A stretch of DNA of 64,000 bases from an uncultured Mollicutes bacterium (GTDB lineage: Bacteria; Bacillota_I; Bacilli_A; RFN20; CAG-826). The notes beneath the pieces were generated by a model that was not told the origin of the DNA, did no database searches, and saw only the letters and a list, made by a program, of their open reading frames with translations. Position 1 is the first letter of the stretch. Each line of letters starts with the position of its first letter. Positions 8,910 through 17,662 of this stretch are shown piece by piece. Made by a program: the position numbers and the translations under genes. The stretch spans positions 57,362 through 121,361 of the forward strand of contig UQCQ01000004.1 of the NCBI GenBank assembly GCA_900539595.1. Reading direction: 5' to 3'.

Positions 8910-9491
8910 TTAACGCTTTTTGTCAAATAATGGCCGGAGGCGGAGGGAGAAAATGCTGGCGACGGCGATTTTCAAGGCATCCCCTGGCAAAAAAGGAATC
9001 ACGCAGGCGGCCATTGCTTTGCCAAACCCATTTCCAAGATAAAGCATAAACCACAGAACTCCAATCGCATAAAGGACGATGGTCCCGGCAATCATGGCGA
9101 TGGGGTACATCCACTTCTTATCTTTAAAGAATCCAATCAATAACGATTCAAGAATCACGCAGGGTAAATAACCAATCAAGAATCCGCCGCTAGGCCCAAG
9201 AATCACTTGGAAGCCTCCTTGGAATTTGGAGAACACGGGCAAGCCGACACTGCCTAATAATAAATAGAGCAAAACAACAAGAGAGGACCACTTCCAATCT
9301 AGTAATGCCCCGATGAAATAAAGAACGAGCGTCGCCATCGTGATGGAGATGGGTTCAATGGGAATCGATAAGGGGGAGAGGACGCACATAAGGGCGGTGA
9401 ATACGCCGACAAAGCACATCCGTTGAATCGCGGGGTGACGCCACGAGGATTTCTTTTCCGTTTTGGGGGAAATGGGGTTCGAGTTTTCCAT
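8910..9491 (-). CDS. bioY: Biotin transporter S component BioY
   Basis: Membrane protein of 193 residues with about six helices that captures biotin for ECF-type uptake. Family signatures are LLGSVGLPVF, then GPSGGFLIGY and the C-terminal FLPGDALKI. The energising ECF A/T genes are not in this window, and some BioY proteins work alone. It sits just upstream of the biotin-dependent decarboxylase and birA on the same strand, so biotin import, attachment and use are clustered. Start: a TGcTAAAAT extended -10 (ATTTTA on plus at 9502-9507) ends 10 nt before the ATG and no Shine-Dalgarno is present, so the mRNA is probably leaderless. Confidence 0.93.
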   Translation of the reverse strand: MENSNPISPKTEKKSSWRHPAIQRMCFVGVFTALMCVLSPLSIPIEPISITMATLVLYFIGALLDWKWSSLVVLLYLLLGSVGLPVFSKFQGGFQVILGPSGGFLIGYLPCVILESLLIGFFKDKKWMYPIAMIAGTIVLYAIGVLWFMLYLGNGFGKAMAACVIPFLPGDALKIAVASIFSLRLRPLFDKKR

Positions 9492-9585
9492 AAACGGGTA
9501 GATTTTAGCAAATTCGCCTCTACGTGGCTCTTCTTTTTAAAGCGTGCCCTTTCCCTTTTGAAATCACCCCTTCTAAAATAAAAGA

Positions 9586-10590
9586 ATGAAGCACACCAAA
9601 ATCACATTCTTGGGATCGGGCGCTTGGGGGACGGCTCTCGCCTCTATTTTAAGTTCCAACCCTTCCCGTCAAATTGTTTTATGGGGAAAAAGCCCAGCAG
9701 AAATTGAAGATATTTCGTTTCATCACGAAAACTCTAAATATTTTCCCGGCAAAAAACTTGCCGATAACATCGAAGCGACTTTGTCTTTGGAAGGCGCGTT
9801 GACGAATACCGATCTTTTAGTTTTGGCTTTGCCTAGTGGAGCCGTTTCTAGCGTCCTCCCCGAGGTAGCAAAATTGTTAAAAACCAAACCTTTGATGGTA
9901 TCTCTAACAAAGGGATTTGACGAGAAAACGGGACTTGGGTTATCGAGCCTCATTCGAGAAATCATGGGGGATTCCATCCGCGGATTCGTGTCGATGATGG
10001 GCCCTACCTTTGCTAGCGAAGTCATGAACGGAGACTCCACCTGCATCGCCGCGATTTCGCAAAATAAGGACGATGCCATCGAAGTTCAGCAGCTGTTCTC
10101 CACTCCTTCTTTCCGCGTTTATACTCAAAACGACGTTATTGGGGCGGAGGTAGGATGTGGCATGAAGAACATCATCGCCATTGCCAGCGGAATCCTCGGA
10201 GGGCTTGGGTATGGAGACAACGCGAGAGCCTCTTTAATTACGCGTGGGTTAGCAGAAATCACCCGTTTTGGTGTCCATTCCGGCGCCCAGGAAAAAACAT
10301 TCTTGGGCTTAACTGGAGTTGGAGATTTATTCTTAACCTGTTCCAGCAAACAATCGCGGAACTATAGTTTTGGATATGAGGTTGGGAAAGCCAATGACGC
10401 CTCCGTCATTTTAAAAAATTTAACCAAGACGGTAGAAGGAATTCCCGCGACGAAAATCATCCATGAAATCGCCGCTAAAAAAGGCATCAGCGTTCCGATT
10501 GTTGACGCGGTTTATGCCGTTATTTACGAAAATCAAAACCCTAGAAAAATGGCAGAATCTTTGATGAGCCGTTCATTGAAAGCAGAATAA
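9586..10590 (+). CDS. gpsA: Glycerol-3-phosphate dehydrogenase [NAD(P)+]
   Basis: Reduces dihydroxyacetone phosphate to sn-glycerol 3-phosphate for phospholipid synthesis. 334 residues. The Rossmann motif GSGAWGTA is at 10-17, and the catalytic lysine region CGMKNIIAIASGI includes K194. A TAAAAT box (9574-9579) ends 6 nt before the ATG, with no ribosome site, so a leaderless start is likely. Divergent from bioY, which also looks leaderless; 94 nt separate the two start codons. Confidence 0.96.
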   Translation: MKHTKITFLGSGAWGTALASILSSNPSRQIVLWGKSPAEIEDISFHHENSKYFPGKKLADNIEATLSLEGALTNTDLLVLALPSGAVSSVLPEVAKLLKTKPLMVSLTKGFDEKTGLGLSSLIREIMGDSIRGFVSMMGPTFASEVMNGDSTCIAAISQNKDDAIEVQQLFSTPSFRVYTQNDVIGAEVGCGMKNIIAIASGILGGLGYGDNARASLITRGLAEITRFGVHSGAQEKTFLGLTGVGDLFLTCSSKQSRNYSFGYEVGKANDASVILKNLTKTVEGIPATKIIHEIAAKKGISVPIVDAVYAVIYENQNPRKMAESLMSRSLKAE

Positions 10591-10609
10591 AAAACCGCCG
10601 ATTTGGCGG
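10591..10609 (-). terminator. Terminator of the YitT-family gene
   Basis: CCGCC/GGCGG stem around a 5-nt loop; on the minus strand it is followed by TTTTTT. It lies immediately after both converging stop codons. Confidence 0.8.
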
Positions 10610-10620
10610 TAAGCATTCGT

Positions 10621-11673
10621 TTATTTGATGGGTGGAAGGAAGAAACGTCCGTAAACTTGTTTGAGCTCCACAACCTCGATAAAGGCATTGGGGTCCGCGC
10701 TTTCAATGACAGCCACCGCGTGATTCACTTCATAGCTAGAAACCACCATTTTGATGAGGTAGCGGCCTTTGCCCGAATAAGCGCCTTCGCCCTTGACGAT
10801 CGTTGCGGCGTGTGGAAGGTTGGCGATAAGGATTTTTCCCAAATCCTCGTGGTCGGTGACCACTTCGATTTTCATTTTCTTGTTCCGCAAGTGAATGACA
10901 TCAATCACCATGGACGTGGACATCATGTAAAGAATGGAATAGCAGGCGCCCCCGATATATTGCATCGAATTGCCGGCTCCAGAATTCCAAATTTGAATGG
11001 AGCCAAGAAGGGTAAAGACCACAAGGGTAACGCTATTCATGATAAGGGAGTAACGCCCCACCAAAACGTTCTTTTTCAACGCCACGTAGTAGGCAACAAC
11101 GTCGATTCCTCCGCCGCTTCCGTCGACCTTAAAGGCAAAGCCGCTGCTAAGCCCGGTGCAAACGCCGGCAAAAATCGCGCGAGCCAATAAGCCGCCGTTA
11201 TTGTTGGCGAATAAGGCCAAATCATGAATCCATCCGTTATCCCAAACCGAGAGAAGGGCTTCGAACACGGAAACAAGAATGACGTTTAAGAAGGTATAAA
11301 CCGTAAAACGCTTTCCAATCCCCTTCCACGCAAGAATGAAAATGGGGATGTTCAAGGCAAAATAAAGCACAGAGAAAAGGATATTTTCCACCTGGGCCGT
11401 CAGAATATCATGAGAAAGAAATAACGACAAAAACATGATGATGGTCTGGGAAATGCCACTCATGCCGCCCGAAACGAGTTTGGTGACCTCACCGCCGCTA
11501 TCAGCGATAAGTTGATTCGGAACCAAGAAGCACTTATACCCAATAGCCAAAATAAAGGCCGAAAAAGTAAGAACGAGGACGTTCCATCCATTGAATACGG
11601 CGCTCTTTAGAATCGGGTGATCATACAGTTTATCTTCGACGCGTTTTTTCCAAGAACGGTGATTATTGCTCAT
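10621..11673 (-). CDS. YitT-family membrane protein (DUF161 + DUF2179)
   Basis: 350 residues. It has a cytoplasmic N-terminus, five to six hydrophobic helices (about residues 25-255), then a soluble C-terminal DUF2179 domain containing GAYSGKGRYLIKMVVSSYE. The biochemical role of the family is unknown, though some members are suspected transporters or channels. TATAAT (ATTATA on plus, 11682-11687) ends 8 nt before the ATG and no Shine-Dalgarno is seen, so the mRNA is probably leaderless. Converges on gpsA. Confidence 0.85.
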   Translation of the reverse strand: MSNNHRSWKKRVEDKLYDHPILKSAVFNGWNVLVLTFSAFILAIGYKCFLVPNQLIADSGGEVTKLVSGGMSGISQTIIMFLSLFLSHDILTAQVENILFSVLYFALNIPIFILAWKGIGKRFTVYTFLNVILVSVFEALLSVWDNGWIHDLALFANNNGGLLARAIFAGVCTGLSSGFAFKVDGSGGGIDVVAYYVALKKNVLVGRYSLIMNSVTLVVFTLLGSIQIWNSGAGNSMQYIGGACYSILYMMSTSMVIDVIHLRNKKMKIEVVTDHEDLGKILIANLPHAATIVKGEGAYSGKGRYLIKMVVSSYEVNHAVAVIESADPNAFIEVVELKQVYGRFFLPPIK

Positions 11674-11769
11674 GGCTCTCGATTATAGAGCATCCCCTAT
11701 CCGAAAAGAAGAACCACCCGGCAGGATTTATACGTTGAACAATTTTCCCTTACTTTAGTAAGTACTTGG

Positions 11770-11798
11770 TTGATGAGCCTAAAAATGGGTGCTATCAT
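11770..11798 (+). promoter_or_regulatory. Promoter of the 11844 gene
   Basis: TTGATG, 17-nt spacer and TATCAT preceded by TGc (extended -10). This gives a 5' leader of about 40 nt carrying a CGGAGGA ribosome site. Confidence 0.6.
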
Positions 11799-11843
11799 TT
11801 ACCCGCTGTTTTTACAGGCATCCTATTTTTATCGGAGGACGTT

Positions 11844-12764
11844 ATGAATATTCTAAAAGCAATTGGTGGAAACTTCTCCAAATTGTGGCGTTGGATCCGC
11901 GAAACCGCGTGGGTTCAGCCCCTTCTTATCGTTGGAGCCATCTTCGCCGTTATCTTCTCAATCCCAAAATTCACGACTTGGTTCAATGCCATGGGCGCGG
12001 ATTCTTCCTCCGGCTACTTCACTTCGTTCCGTCTTTCCCTTGAAGGCGAAGGACGCTTGATCACCGAAAACGGAAAAACCACTTCCGTCATGACCGAAGC
12101 CGACAAAGTCACCAAAACTCTCTTCCTCGGTTCCAGCGCGACTAACGCCAAAGACAACTATAAAACCTACGCGGATTATCAAGCCGCGATGAAGGAAAAA
12201 GGCGTCTTCGATTATGGCGAAAAATATTACCTCGCCATCGTTGCTCGCGATTCCTCTTCTTCCGACACATTCCGGGATGCGTTCCAAGTTCTTCAAGACA
12301 ACTGGGGTGGACGCTTCAACGCCGAAGACAAGAAGGATTTCGCCTTGAAGACCATCTTCTCCGACGAAGTTTCTACGAACGACGACGACTACGAAGTCGA
12401 ATCGGATAAAAAAGCTTTCTCCCGTTACCTCAACAAATGGAACGGTGGCGAAGGCGGAGCCGACTTCTTCTCCTACGTCGGGCCGGAACTCCAAGAAGCT
12501 CCGTTCAAAACCAACAATTCCGTTTCCGATTCCAACTACGAGCACATCACGATGCCCGAAATCGACACCTTCGATGTTCCGACCGTCTTCTTGGTCGACT
12601 TCTCCGAGGAAGCCTGGAACGCGGGACGTTATGGCATCTCCGAAGCGATTTGGACCCTTTCCGGAAGCAACAACTACGACAAGGCCAACATGCTTCTCAA
12701 CATGTGGAACCACTTTAACGGGGCGACGGATAACATCTTCTCTTCCGCCTACCAAAAAGCCTAA
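11844..12764 (+). CDS. Membrane-anchored protein of unknown function, possible thioredoxin-like fold
   Basis: 306 residues from the ATG that follows CGGAGGA; an upstream in-frame ATG at 11766 lies inside the promoter and is rejected. One transmembrane segment (about 24-45) is followed by an acidic, Ser/Asp-rich domain predicted to be outside the cell. The stretch TFDVPTVFLVDFSE resembles the cis-proline strand of thioredoxin-like folds, but no CxxC is present, so any redox role is doubtful. Not recognised as a named family. Monocistronic, with its own promoter and terminator. Confidence 0.6.
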   Translation: MNILKAIGGNFSKLWRWIRETAWVQPLLIVGAIFAVIFSIPKFTTWFNAMGADSSSGYFTSFRLSLEGEGRLITENGKTTSVMTEADKVTKTLFLGSSATNAKDNYKTYADYQAAMKEKGVFDYGEKYYLAIVARDSSSSDTFRDAFQVLQDNWGGRFNAEDKKDFALKTIFSDEVSTNDDDYEVESDKKAFSRYLNKWNGGEGGADFFSYVGPELQEAPFKTNNSVSDSNYEHITMPEIDTFDVPTVFLVDFSEEAWNAGRYGISEAIWTLSGSNNYDKANMLLNMWNHFNGATDNIFSSAYQKA

Positions 12765-12782
12765 TCTTCCTTTCTTAAATCG

Positions 12783-12806
12783 CCCCGCCGGAAACGACGG
12801 GGTTTT
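12783..12806 (+). terminator. Terminator of the 11844 gene
   Basis: CCCCG/CGGGG stem with a 10-nt apical part, followed by TTTT. Confidence 0.75.
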
Positions 12807-12899
12807 CTATTGGGCGTTATTCCCCTTTATATAATAAGGATAGGGAATTGCCCTCTTGCAAGAAGCCCCCAAGATTCTTATCGTCTTTAAAGAAATCCT

Positions 12900-13859
12900 A
12901 TGAACAAAGAACTAACCCCCTCCCAGCAAATCGAGCGCAGCCTCGACTGTGAATTCAAATTCAATATCTGGCATAAATTCATTGAGGCCCTTGGCGAATA
13001 CAAGCTCGTGAACGAAGGAGACAAAGTTGCCGTTTGCATCAGCGGCGGCAAAGACTCCATGCTTTTGGGCTTGCTGTTCAAGCATTTGAAACGATATAGC
13101 AAAGTCCATTTCGACGTGGAATACATCGTAATGAATCCAGGATATAACGAAGAGAATTTCTCCCTCATCAAAAAGAATCTCGAACTCCTCGATATTCCTG
13201 CAAGGATTTATTTCACCGACATCTTTGATATTGCTAATTCCACGAGCGAAAAACCCTGCTACCTCTGCGCGAAGATGCGCCGGGGAGCTTTATACCGCAT
13301 CGCCAAGGAAATGGGATGCAATAAAATCGCTTTGGGCCACCATTATGACGACGTCATCGAAACGACGTTGATGAATATGCTCAATTCCGGATCTTTCCAA
13401 ACGATGCTCCCTAAGCTCCATAGCACCCACTTCGCGGGAATGGAAATCATCCGTCCCCTATATTTAGTACGGGAAGAAGATATCCTCGCTTTCCGCGACT
13501 TCAACCATCTCCGTTTCATCCAATGCGCCTGCCGCTTCACCGAGAATGTGGCTTCTGCTGCTAACGCGGTGACCTCTCAACGCGCGGCGACGAAGGCCTT
13601 AATCAAGAAATTAAAGGAAGAATATTCCCCCGTCGTGGAAAAGAACATCTTTAAAGCCGCCTGCAACGTCACCTTAGACAAGGTGCTTGGATATAAGGAA
13701 AACGGGATCTTCCATAGTTATCTAGACAACTACGAGGAAGAAGGAAAGCGAATCGATCAAGAAATCAAAGATTCCAAGCTCGAAGAAAAGGTCATCGAAA
13801 AGGCAGAACGGGAACACCGCCCCATGCAAATCGACGATTCGTTTAGCAAGAAGGACTAA
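12900..13859 (+). CDS. PP-loop ATPase of the TtcA family (tRNA thiolation)
   Basis: 319 residues. The ATP-pyrophosphatase loop SGGKDS is at 48-53. C120 and C123 (CYLC) together with C209/C211 (CACRF) match the [4Fe-4S]-ligand pattern of TtcA-type enzymes, which make 2-thiocytidine in tRNA. GHHYDD (about 146-151) is the second PP-loop motif. In Bacillota this branch is often annotated ttcA without proof of the modified base, so the symbol is left open. TATAAT at 12830-12835 is the likely -10 box. Ends 1 nt before the converging coaD stop. Confidence 0.85.
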   Translation: MNKELTPSQQIERSLDCEFKFNIWHKFIEALGEYKLVNEGDKVAVCISGGKDSMLLGLLFKHLKRYSKVHFDVEYIVMNPGYNEENFSLIKKNLELLDIPARIYFTDIFDIANSTSEKPCYLCAKMRRGALYRIAKEMGCNKIALGHHYDDVIETTLMNMLNSGSFQTMLPKLHSTHFAGMEIIRPLYLVREEDILAFRDFNHLRFIQCACRFTENVASAANAVTSQRAATKALIKKLKEEYSPVVEKNIFKAACNVTLDKVLGYKENGIFHSYLDNYEEEGKRIDQEIKDSKLEEKVIEKAEREHRPMQIDDSFSKKD

Positions 13860-14339
13860 TCATTCCTTCTTTTTCTTTTGGTAATATTCTACGACGACCG
13901 GCGGGACTAACGGAGAGATATCCACGCCTTCTAATTGCATCTCGTTAATCGTGGAGGAGGAAATAAACGTCGTTTCCCTTCCCGACATGAAGAACACCAT
14001 ATCGATATCTGGCCCCGCAAAGCGATTGGCCGCGGCCAATTGGAATTCATATTCAAAATCAGTGACGGCACGAAGACCACGGATAATATGGTTCGCGTGA
14101 TGCTTTTTGCAGTAATCCACGGTTAACCCGGGATTAAAATCCACCGAAACATTAGGGAATTGCTTCGTGGCTTCTTTCATCATCTCCAAACGTTCTTCGA
14201 TGCTGAAATTCCCTTTTTTGGAAGGATTGACGGCGAGAAGAAGAATGACATGATCAAAAACGCCAAGGCTACGTTGCAAGACATCGAGGTGGCCGTTGGT
14301 AATCGGATCAAACGAACCAGGATAAACAGCAGTACGCAT
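13860..14339 (-). CDS. coaD: Phosphopantetheine adenylyltransferase
   Basis: Transfers AMP from ATP to 4'-phosphopantetheine in coenzyme A synthesis. 159 residues, the normal size. YPGSFDPITNGH (6-17) is the nucleotidyltransferase T/HxGH site; RGLRAVTDFEYE and ISSSTINEM are the family's later conserved blocks. It follows rsmD with a 1-nt gap, repeating the ylbF-rsmD-coaD order known from Bacillus subtilis. It is the last gene of that operon. Confidence 0.96.
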   Translation of the reverse strand: MRTAVYPGSFDPITNGHLDVLQRSLGVFDHVILLLAVNPSKKGNFSIEERLEMMKEATKQFPNVSVDFNPGLTVDYCKKHHANHIIRGLRAVTDFEYEFQLAAANRFAGPDIDMVFFMSGRETTFISSSTINEMQLEGVDISPLVPPVVVEYYQKKKKE

Positions 14340-14340
14340 A

Positions 14341-14880
14341 TTATCGTTCCTTTCTTAAGGTTAAAACGGAAGTACGTCCATAATGCTTGAAACGAACGTC
14401 TTGATAGGAAGAGGAATCAAAATCCAAATCCCCTTCATATTCTAGAATAAGCGTGGAATAAGGATGAAGGAGGCCCTTAGCCCATAAAGCATCCACCGCT
14501 TCTTGATAATAGGCTTTTTCTTTATAAGGGGGATCGAGGAAAACGATATCGAAGGGGGTGGAGAAGGAAGCGATCGCGGAACGAAAGTCGCAGCAATGGA
14601 CGATTCCGTTCATCTCTTTTAATTTCTTAAGATTCTCCGTAAGCACCTGGGCGGCTTTAGAATCTGCTTCCACAAAATCGCAATGAGCGGCTCCGCGAGA
14701 TAGCGTTTCAATCCCAAGGGCTCCGCTGCCGGCGAATAAATCCAAAACATTTGCCCCTTGGATTTGATTGCCAAGGCTAGAAAGCATGGCTTCTCTGACT
14801 CGGTTTTTGGTAGGGACCGTGACCGATTCGGGGACTTCGATTTGACGGCTGCGATATTTCCCTGCAACGATTTTAAGCAT
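14341..14880 (-). CDS. rsmD: 16S rRNA (guanine966-N2)-methyltransferase
   Basis: 179 residues from MLKIVAGKYRSR; a longer in-frame start (14964) lies inside the ylbF coding region and is rejected. SAM-binding motif LDLFAGSGALGIE and catalytic FLDPPYKE are both present, as expected for the RsmD family that methylates G966 of 16S rRNA. It overlaps the end of the YlbF-like gene by 8 nt and is followed after 1 nt by coaD. Confidence 0.94.
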   Translation of the reverse strand: MLKIVAGKYRSRQIEVPESVTVPTKNRVREAMLSSLGNQIQGANVLDLFAGSGALGIETLSRGAAHCDFVEADSKAAQVLTENLKKLKEMNGIVHCCDFRSAIASFSTPFDIVFLDPPYKEKAYYQEAVDALWAKGLLHPYSTLILEYEGDLDFDSSSYQDVRFKHYGRTSVLTLRKER

Positions 14881-15244
14881 GGGGTTTGTCTCCACACGAA
14901 AGATGATATTGGTAAGGCCCAAAAAGGATTTCGTCGAGTTCGGCATAAAGACGTCGAACCGCATAATAGGCTTTTTGGTATTGCTGGGAAAGCGGATATT
15001 CGTCGAGTTCTTTCTTGGCTAGATAGAGTTCATGCTGGGCAGGGGGTGTTTTTTTGGGATCATCTTGTCCAAAATAAAGGGAATTCGCATACCCCTCTGC
15101 CTTCTTTTTGGCTTCAAGGGATAATTCCAAGAGTTTAGGGTCGGCGTTAACTTCTTGGTCCAAGATGTTCAAGGTTAAAATCCGTTCGTCTTGGTCCAAG
15201 GCCTTTTTTAATGTTTCGAGAGCGCGATAAGTCGTTTCTTTCAT
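14873..15244 (-). CDS. ylbF: YlbF-family regulator (DUF964)
   Basis: 123 residues, mostly charged helices. In Bacillus, YlbF with YmcA and YaaT forms the Y-complex that affects RNase Y activity and development. Family membership is inferred from size, helical character and conserved synteny with rsmD and coaD. The partner genes are not in this window. TAAAAT (plus 15254-15259 read in reverse) ends 9 nt before the ATG with no ribosome site, so the operon probably starts with a leaderless message. Confidence 0.8.
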   Translation of the reverse strand: MKETTYRALETLKKALDQDERILTLNILDQEVNADPKLLELSLEAKKKAEGYANSLYFGQDDPKKTPPAQHELYLAKKELDEYPLSQQYQKAYYAVRRLYAELDEILFGPYQYHLSCGDKPHA

Positions 15245-15295
15245 ATGCGAACTATTTTACCCCTTCCCCCTCGCTCGTGCTAGAATATCGGGGCT

Positions 15296-15850
15296 ATGTT
15301 GTTCCGTATTACCAAAGACACCGACCCGAAATTGCGTCGTAAATGCGAAGACGTCCCCCTTCCTTTAAGCGAAGAGAACCAAAAACTCATCGACGACATG
15401 CTCGAATATTTAAAGTTGACCCAAGACGAAAAATTCCGCGCGAAGCATCCTAACACCCGCGAAGGCGTGGGTTTAGCGGCGCCCCAAGTAGGGCATAATC
15501 TCAAAATGCTTGTGATTTCTTATCCAACGGGGGACGAAAAAGACCCCTTGGTGGAATATCAGCTCGTCAACCCCAAAATCGTCGTGAATTCGGTTAAGAA
15601 AGCCTATTTAAACGGCGGAGAAGGATGCTTGTCCGTCGATGACGAGCACCCTGGTCACGTGATCCGCGACTACAAAATCAAGGTGAAAGCCTACGACGCG
15701 AAGTCGAAGCAAAACATCGAAATCACCGCGCGTGGATATAATGCGATTGTTTTGCAGCATGAAATCGATCATCTCTCCGGCATTCTTTTCTACGACCGAA
15801 TCGACCCGAAAGACCCCTATCAAAAACCGGCGAATTCCGTCGCGATTTAA
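15296..15850 (+). CDS. def: Peptide deformylase
   Basis: Removes the N-formyl group from new proteins. 184 residues. All three motifs are present: GVGLAAPQVG (motif 1), EGCLSVD (motif 2, Cys ligand) and QHEIDHLSG (motif 3, His ligands and catalytic Glu). Length and insertions fit the type 2 enzymes of Gram-positives. The extended -10 TGcTAGAAT (TAGAAT 15281-15286) ends 9 nt before the ATG, giving an essentially leaderless transcript. Confidence 0.96.
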   Translation: MLFRITKDTDPKLRRKCEDVPLPLSEENQKLIDDMLEYLKLTQDEKFRAKHPNTREGVGLAAPQVGHNLKMLVISYPTGDEKDPLVEYQLVNPKIVVNSVKKAYLNGGEGCLSVDDEHPGHVIRDYKIKVKAYDAKSKQNIEITARGYNAIVLQHEIDHLSGILFYDRIDPKDPYQKPANSVAI

Positions 15851-15997
15851 TTCTTTGAAACCACTTACATCATTTCTCACTCTTTTCATTGTCGCTCCCC
15901 TCTTGTATAGTTTTTTTGAAAAGCGGAACATAACGCAATTGCTCTGTTTGCATGATTTCAATCCCAGTCAGTGTTTCTTTTTGAAAGGTTTATAACT

Positions 15998-17662
15998 ATG
16001 AAAGGATCCCCCATCAACATCTTCGCTCTTGGCGGCCTCGGCGAGGTCGGCAAGAACACTTATTGCATCGAAAATGATCGCTCGTTGATCCTCGTGGACG
16101 CCGGCGTTCGCTTTCCCGAAGCCAATCTTCCTGGAGTGGACTACGTCATCCCCGATTACACGTATTTGAAAGACAATCGCGCCAAAATCAAAGGATTATT
16201 CATTACCCACGGTCACGAAGACCATATCGGTGGCATTCCTTTCTTGCTCCGCACCGTCCGTATCCCTGTGATTTACGCCCCGCGTCTAGCGGCCGCTTTA
16301 ATCCGCCATAAATTAGAAGATTCCCGTTTCCGCGATCCCGTTAAAATCGTGGAATACGATAGTGACTCCGTCATTAAAATCGCAGACGATTTCGTCGTCT
16401 CCTTCTTCCGCGTCACCCACTCCATCCCCGATTCCTTCGGCTTATGCATCGACACCAGCGAAGGACGTATCATCGAAACCGGCGACTTCAAGATTGATTT
16501 GACTCCCGTTGGGCCAAATTTTGAAATCAATAAGCTTTCTGAATTGGGCTCGCAGGGCGTTGATTTGCTCATGGCCGATTCCACGAATGCCGAAATCGAA
16601 GGCTATACTCCTTCCGAAACCGCGGTCCGTCATGGCGTGGAGGAAATCTTTGATAAAGCCGTCGGCCGTATCATTGTTTCTACCTTCTCCAGCAACATCA
16701 ACCGTATCCAACAGGTCGTGGAAGTGGCCGTTGCCCATAAACGTAAAATCTGCGTCTTAGGCCGTTCGATGAAAAACGTCATCGGCATTGCCCGCGAACT
16801 CGGCTACATCAAGATCCCCGATCAATCGATCATTCAAGAAAACCAGCTCAAGAATTACCGCAACTCCGAGGTTTGCATTGTTTGCACCGGCAGCCAAGGC
16901 GAACCGATGGCCGCGCTTTCTCGCATTGTTTCCGGGGATAATCGCTTCACCCAAATCTACCCGGGCGACACGGTCGTCTTCTCTTCCAATCCGATTCCTG
17001 GCAACGGTGCCCTCGTGGACCGTATTGTCAACAAACTCGTTCGTTTAGGAGCCGACGTCAAGCAGAATTCCATGGCGTTCAGTCTCCATTCTTCCGGCCA
17101 CCCTTCTCGCCAAGAATTGCGCTTAATGCAGCGTTTAGTGAACCCCAAATACTTCATGCCTGTCCATGGCGAATACCGCATGTTGAAATTGCATGGAGAA
17201 ATCGCCAAGCAGCTTGGCATGCCCGACGATCACATCTTCATTTGCGATAACGGCGACCAAATCGTGCTTCAAAATCACACCGTCCGTCGCGGTGGACAAG
17301 TTCCTGCCGGAGCGAAATATATCGATGGTTTGGACCTTGATGGCGTCAGTTCTCAAACGATGAACGACCGTGAAATCCTTAAAAACGACGGCATGGTCAG
17401 CGTCCTCATGGTCACGGATAAGCGTCATAGCAAATTGTTGGTTCCCCCGATGCTATATACCCGTGGATTCAATTCCGCAGAAGATAGCCATGTTGTCCGT
17501 CATTCTCAAATGAAGGCGCAGCAATGCGTCCAAGAACTGATGTCGCGCAACGCGAGCTACGCGGAAATCAAATCCTCTCTCAAGGATGTCCTTTCCAAAT
17601 ACATCCAACGCAAAACCGACCGCCGTCCGATGATCATCCCGGTCATCATGGAAGCCCGCTGA
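15998..17662 (+). CDS. rnjA: Ribonuclease J
   Basis: 554 residues from MKGSPINIFALGG, chosen because GAAAGG precedes it by about 10 nt; a start 9 codons upstream is rejected. Metallo-beta-lactamase motif HGHEDHIGG (71-79), the beta-CASP region, and the C-terminal SGHPSRQELR and PVHGEYRM blocks are all typical of RNase J, the 5'-3' exo/endonuclease of RNA decay in Gram-positives. The J1/J2 distinction cannot be made. The stop overlaps the start of maf (TGATG). Confidence 0.95.
   Translation: MKGSPINIFALGGLGEVGKNTYCIENDRSLILVDAGVRFPEANLPGVDYVIPDYTYLKDNRAKIKGLFITHGHEDHIGGIPFLLRTVRIPVIYAPRLAAALIRHKLEDSRFRDPVKIVEYDSDSVIKIADDFVVSFFRVTHSIPDSFGLCIDTSEGRIIETGDFKIDLTPVGPNFEINKLSELGSQGVDLLMADSTNAEIEGYTPSETAVRHGVEEIFDKAVGRIIVSTFSSNINRIQQVVEVAVAHKRKICVLGRSMKNVIGIARELGYIKIPDQSIIQENQLKNYRNSEVCIVCTGSQGEPMAALSRIVSGDNRFTQIYPGDTVVFSSNPIPGNGALVDRIVNKLVRLGADVKQNSMAFSLHSSGHPSRQELRLMQRLVNPKYFMPVHGEYRMLKLHGEIAKQLGMPDDHIFICDNGDQIVLQNHTVRRGGQVPAGAKYIDGLDLDGVSSQTMNDREILKNDGMVSVLMVTDKRHSKLLVPPMLYTRGFNSAEDSHVVRHSQMKAQQCVQELMSRNASYAEIKSSLKDVLSKYIQRKTDRRPMIIPVIMEAR

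Noticed and set aside
11958..12755. A 265-codon open frame opposite the 11844 gene
   Set aside because: Composition (Val/Gly/Phe-rich) is typical of an antisense shadow, and the plus strand has a promoter, ribosome site and terminator.
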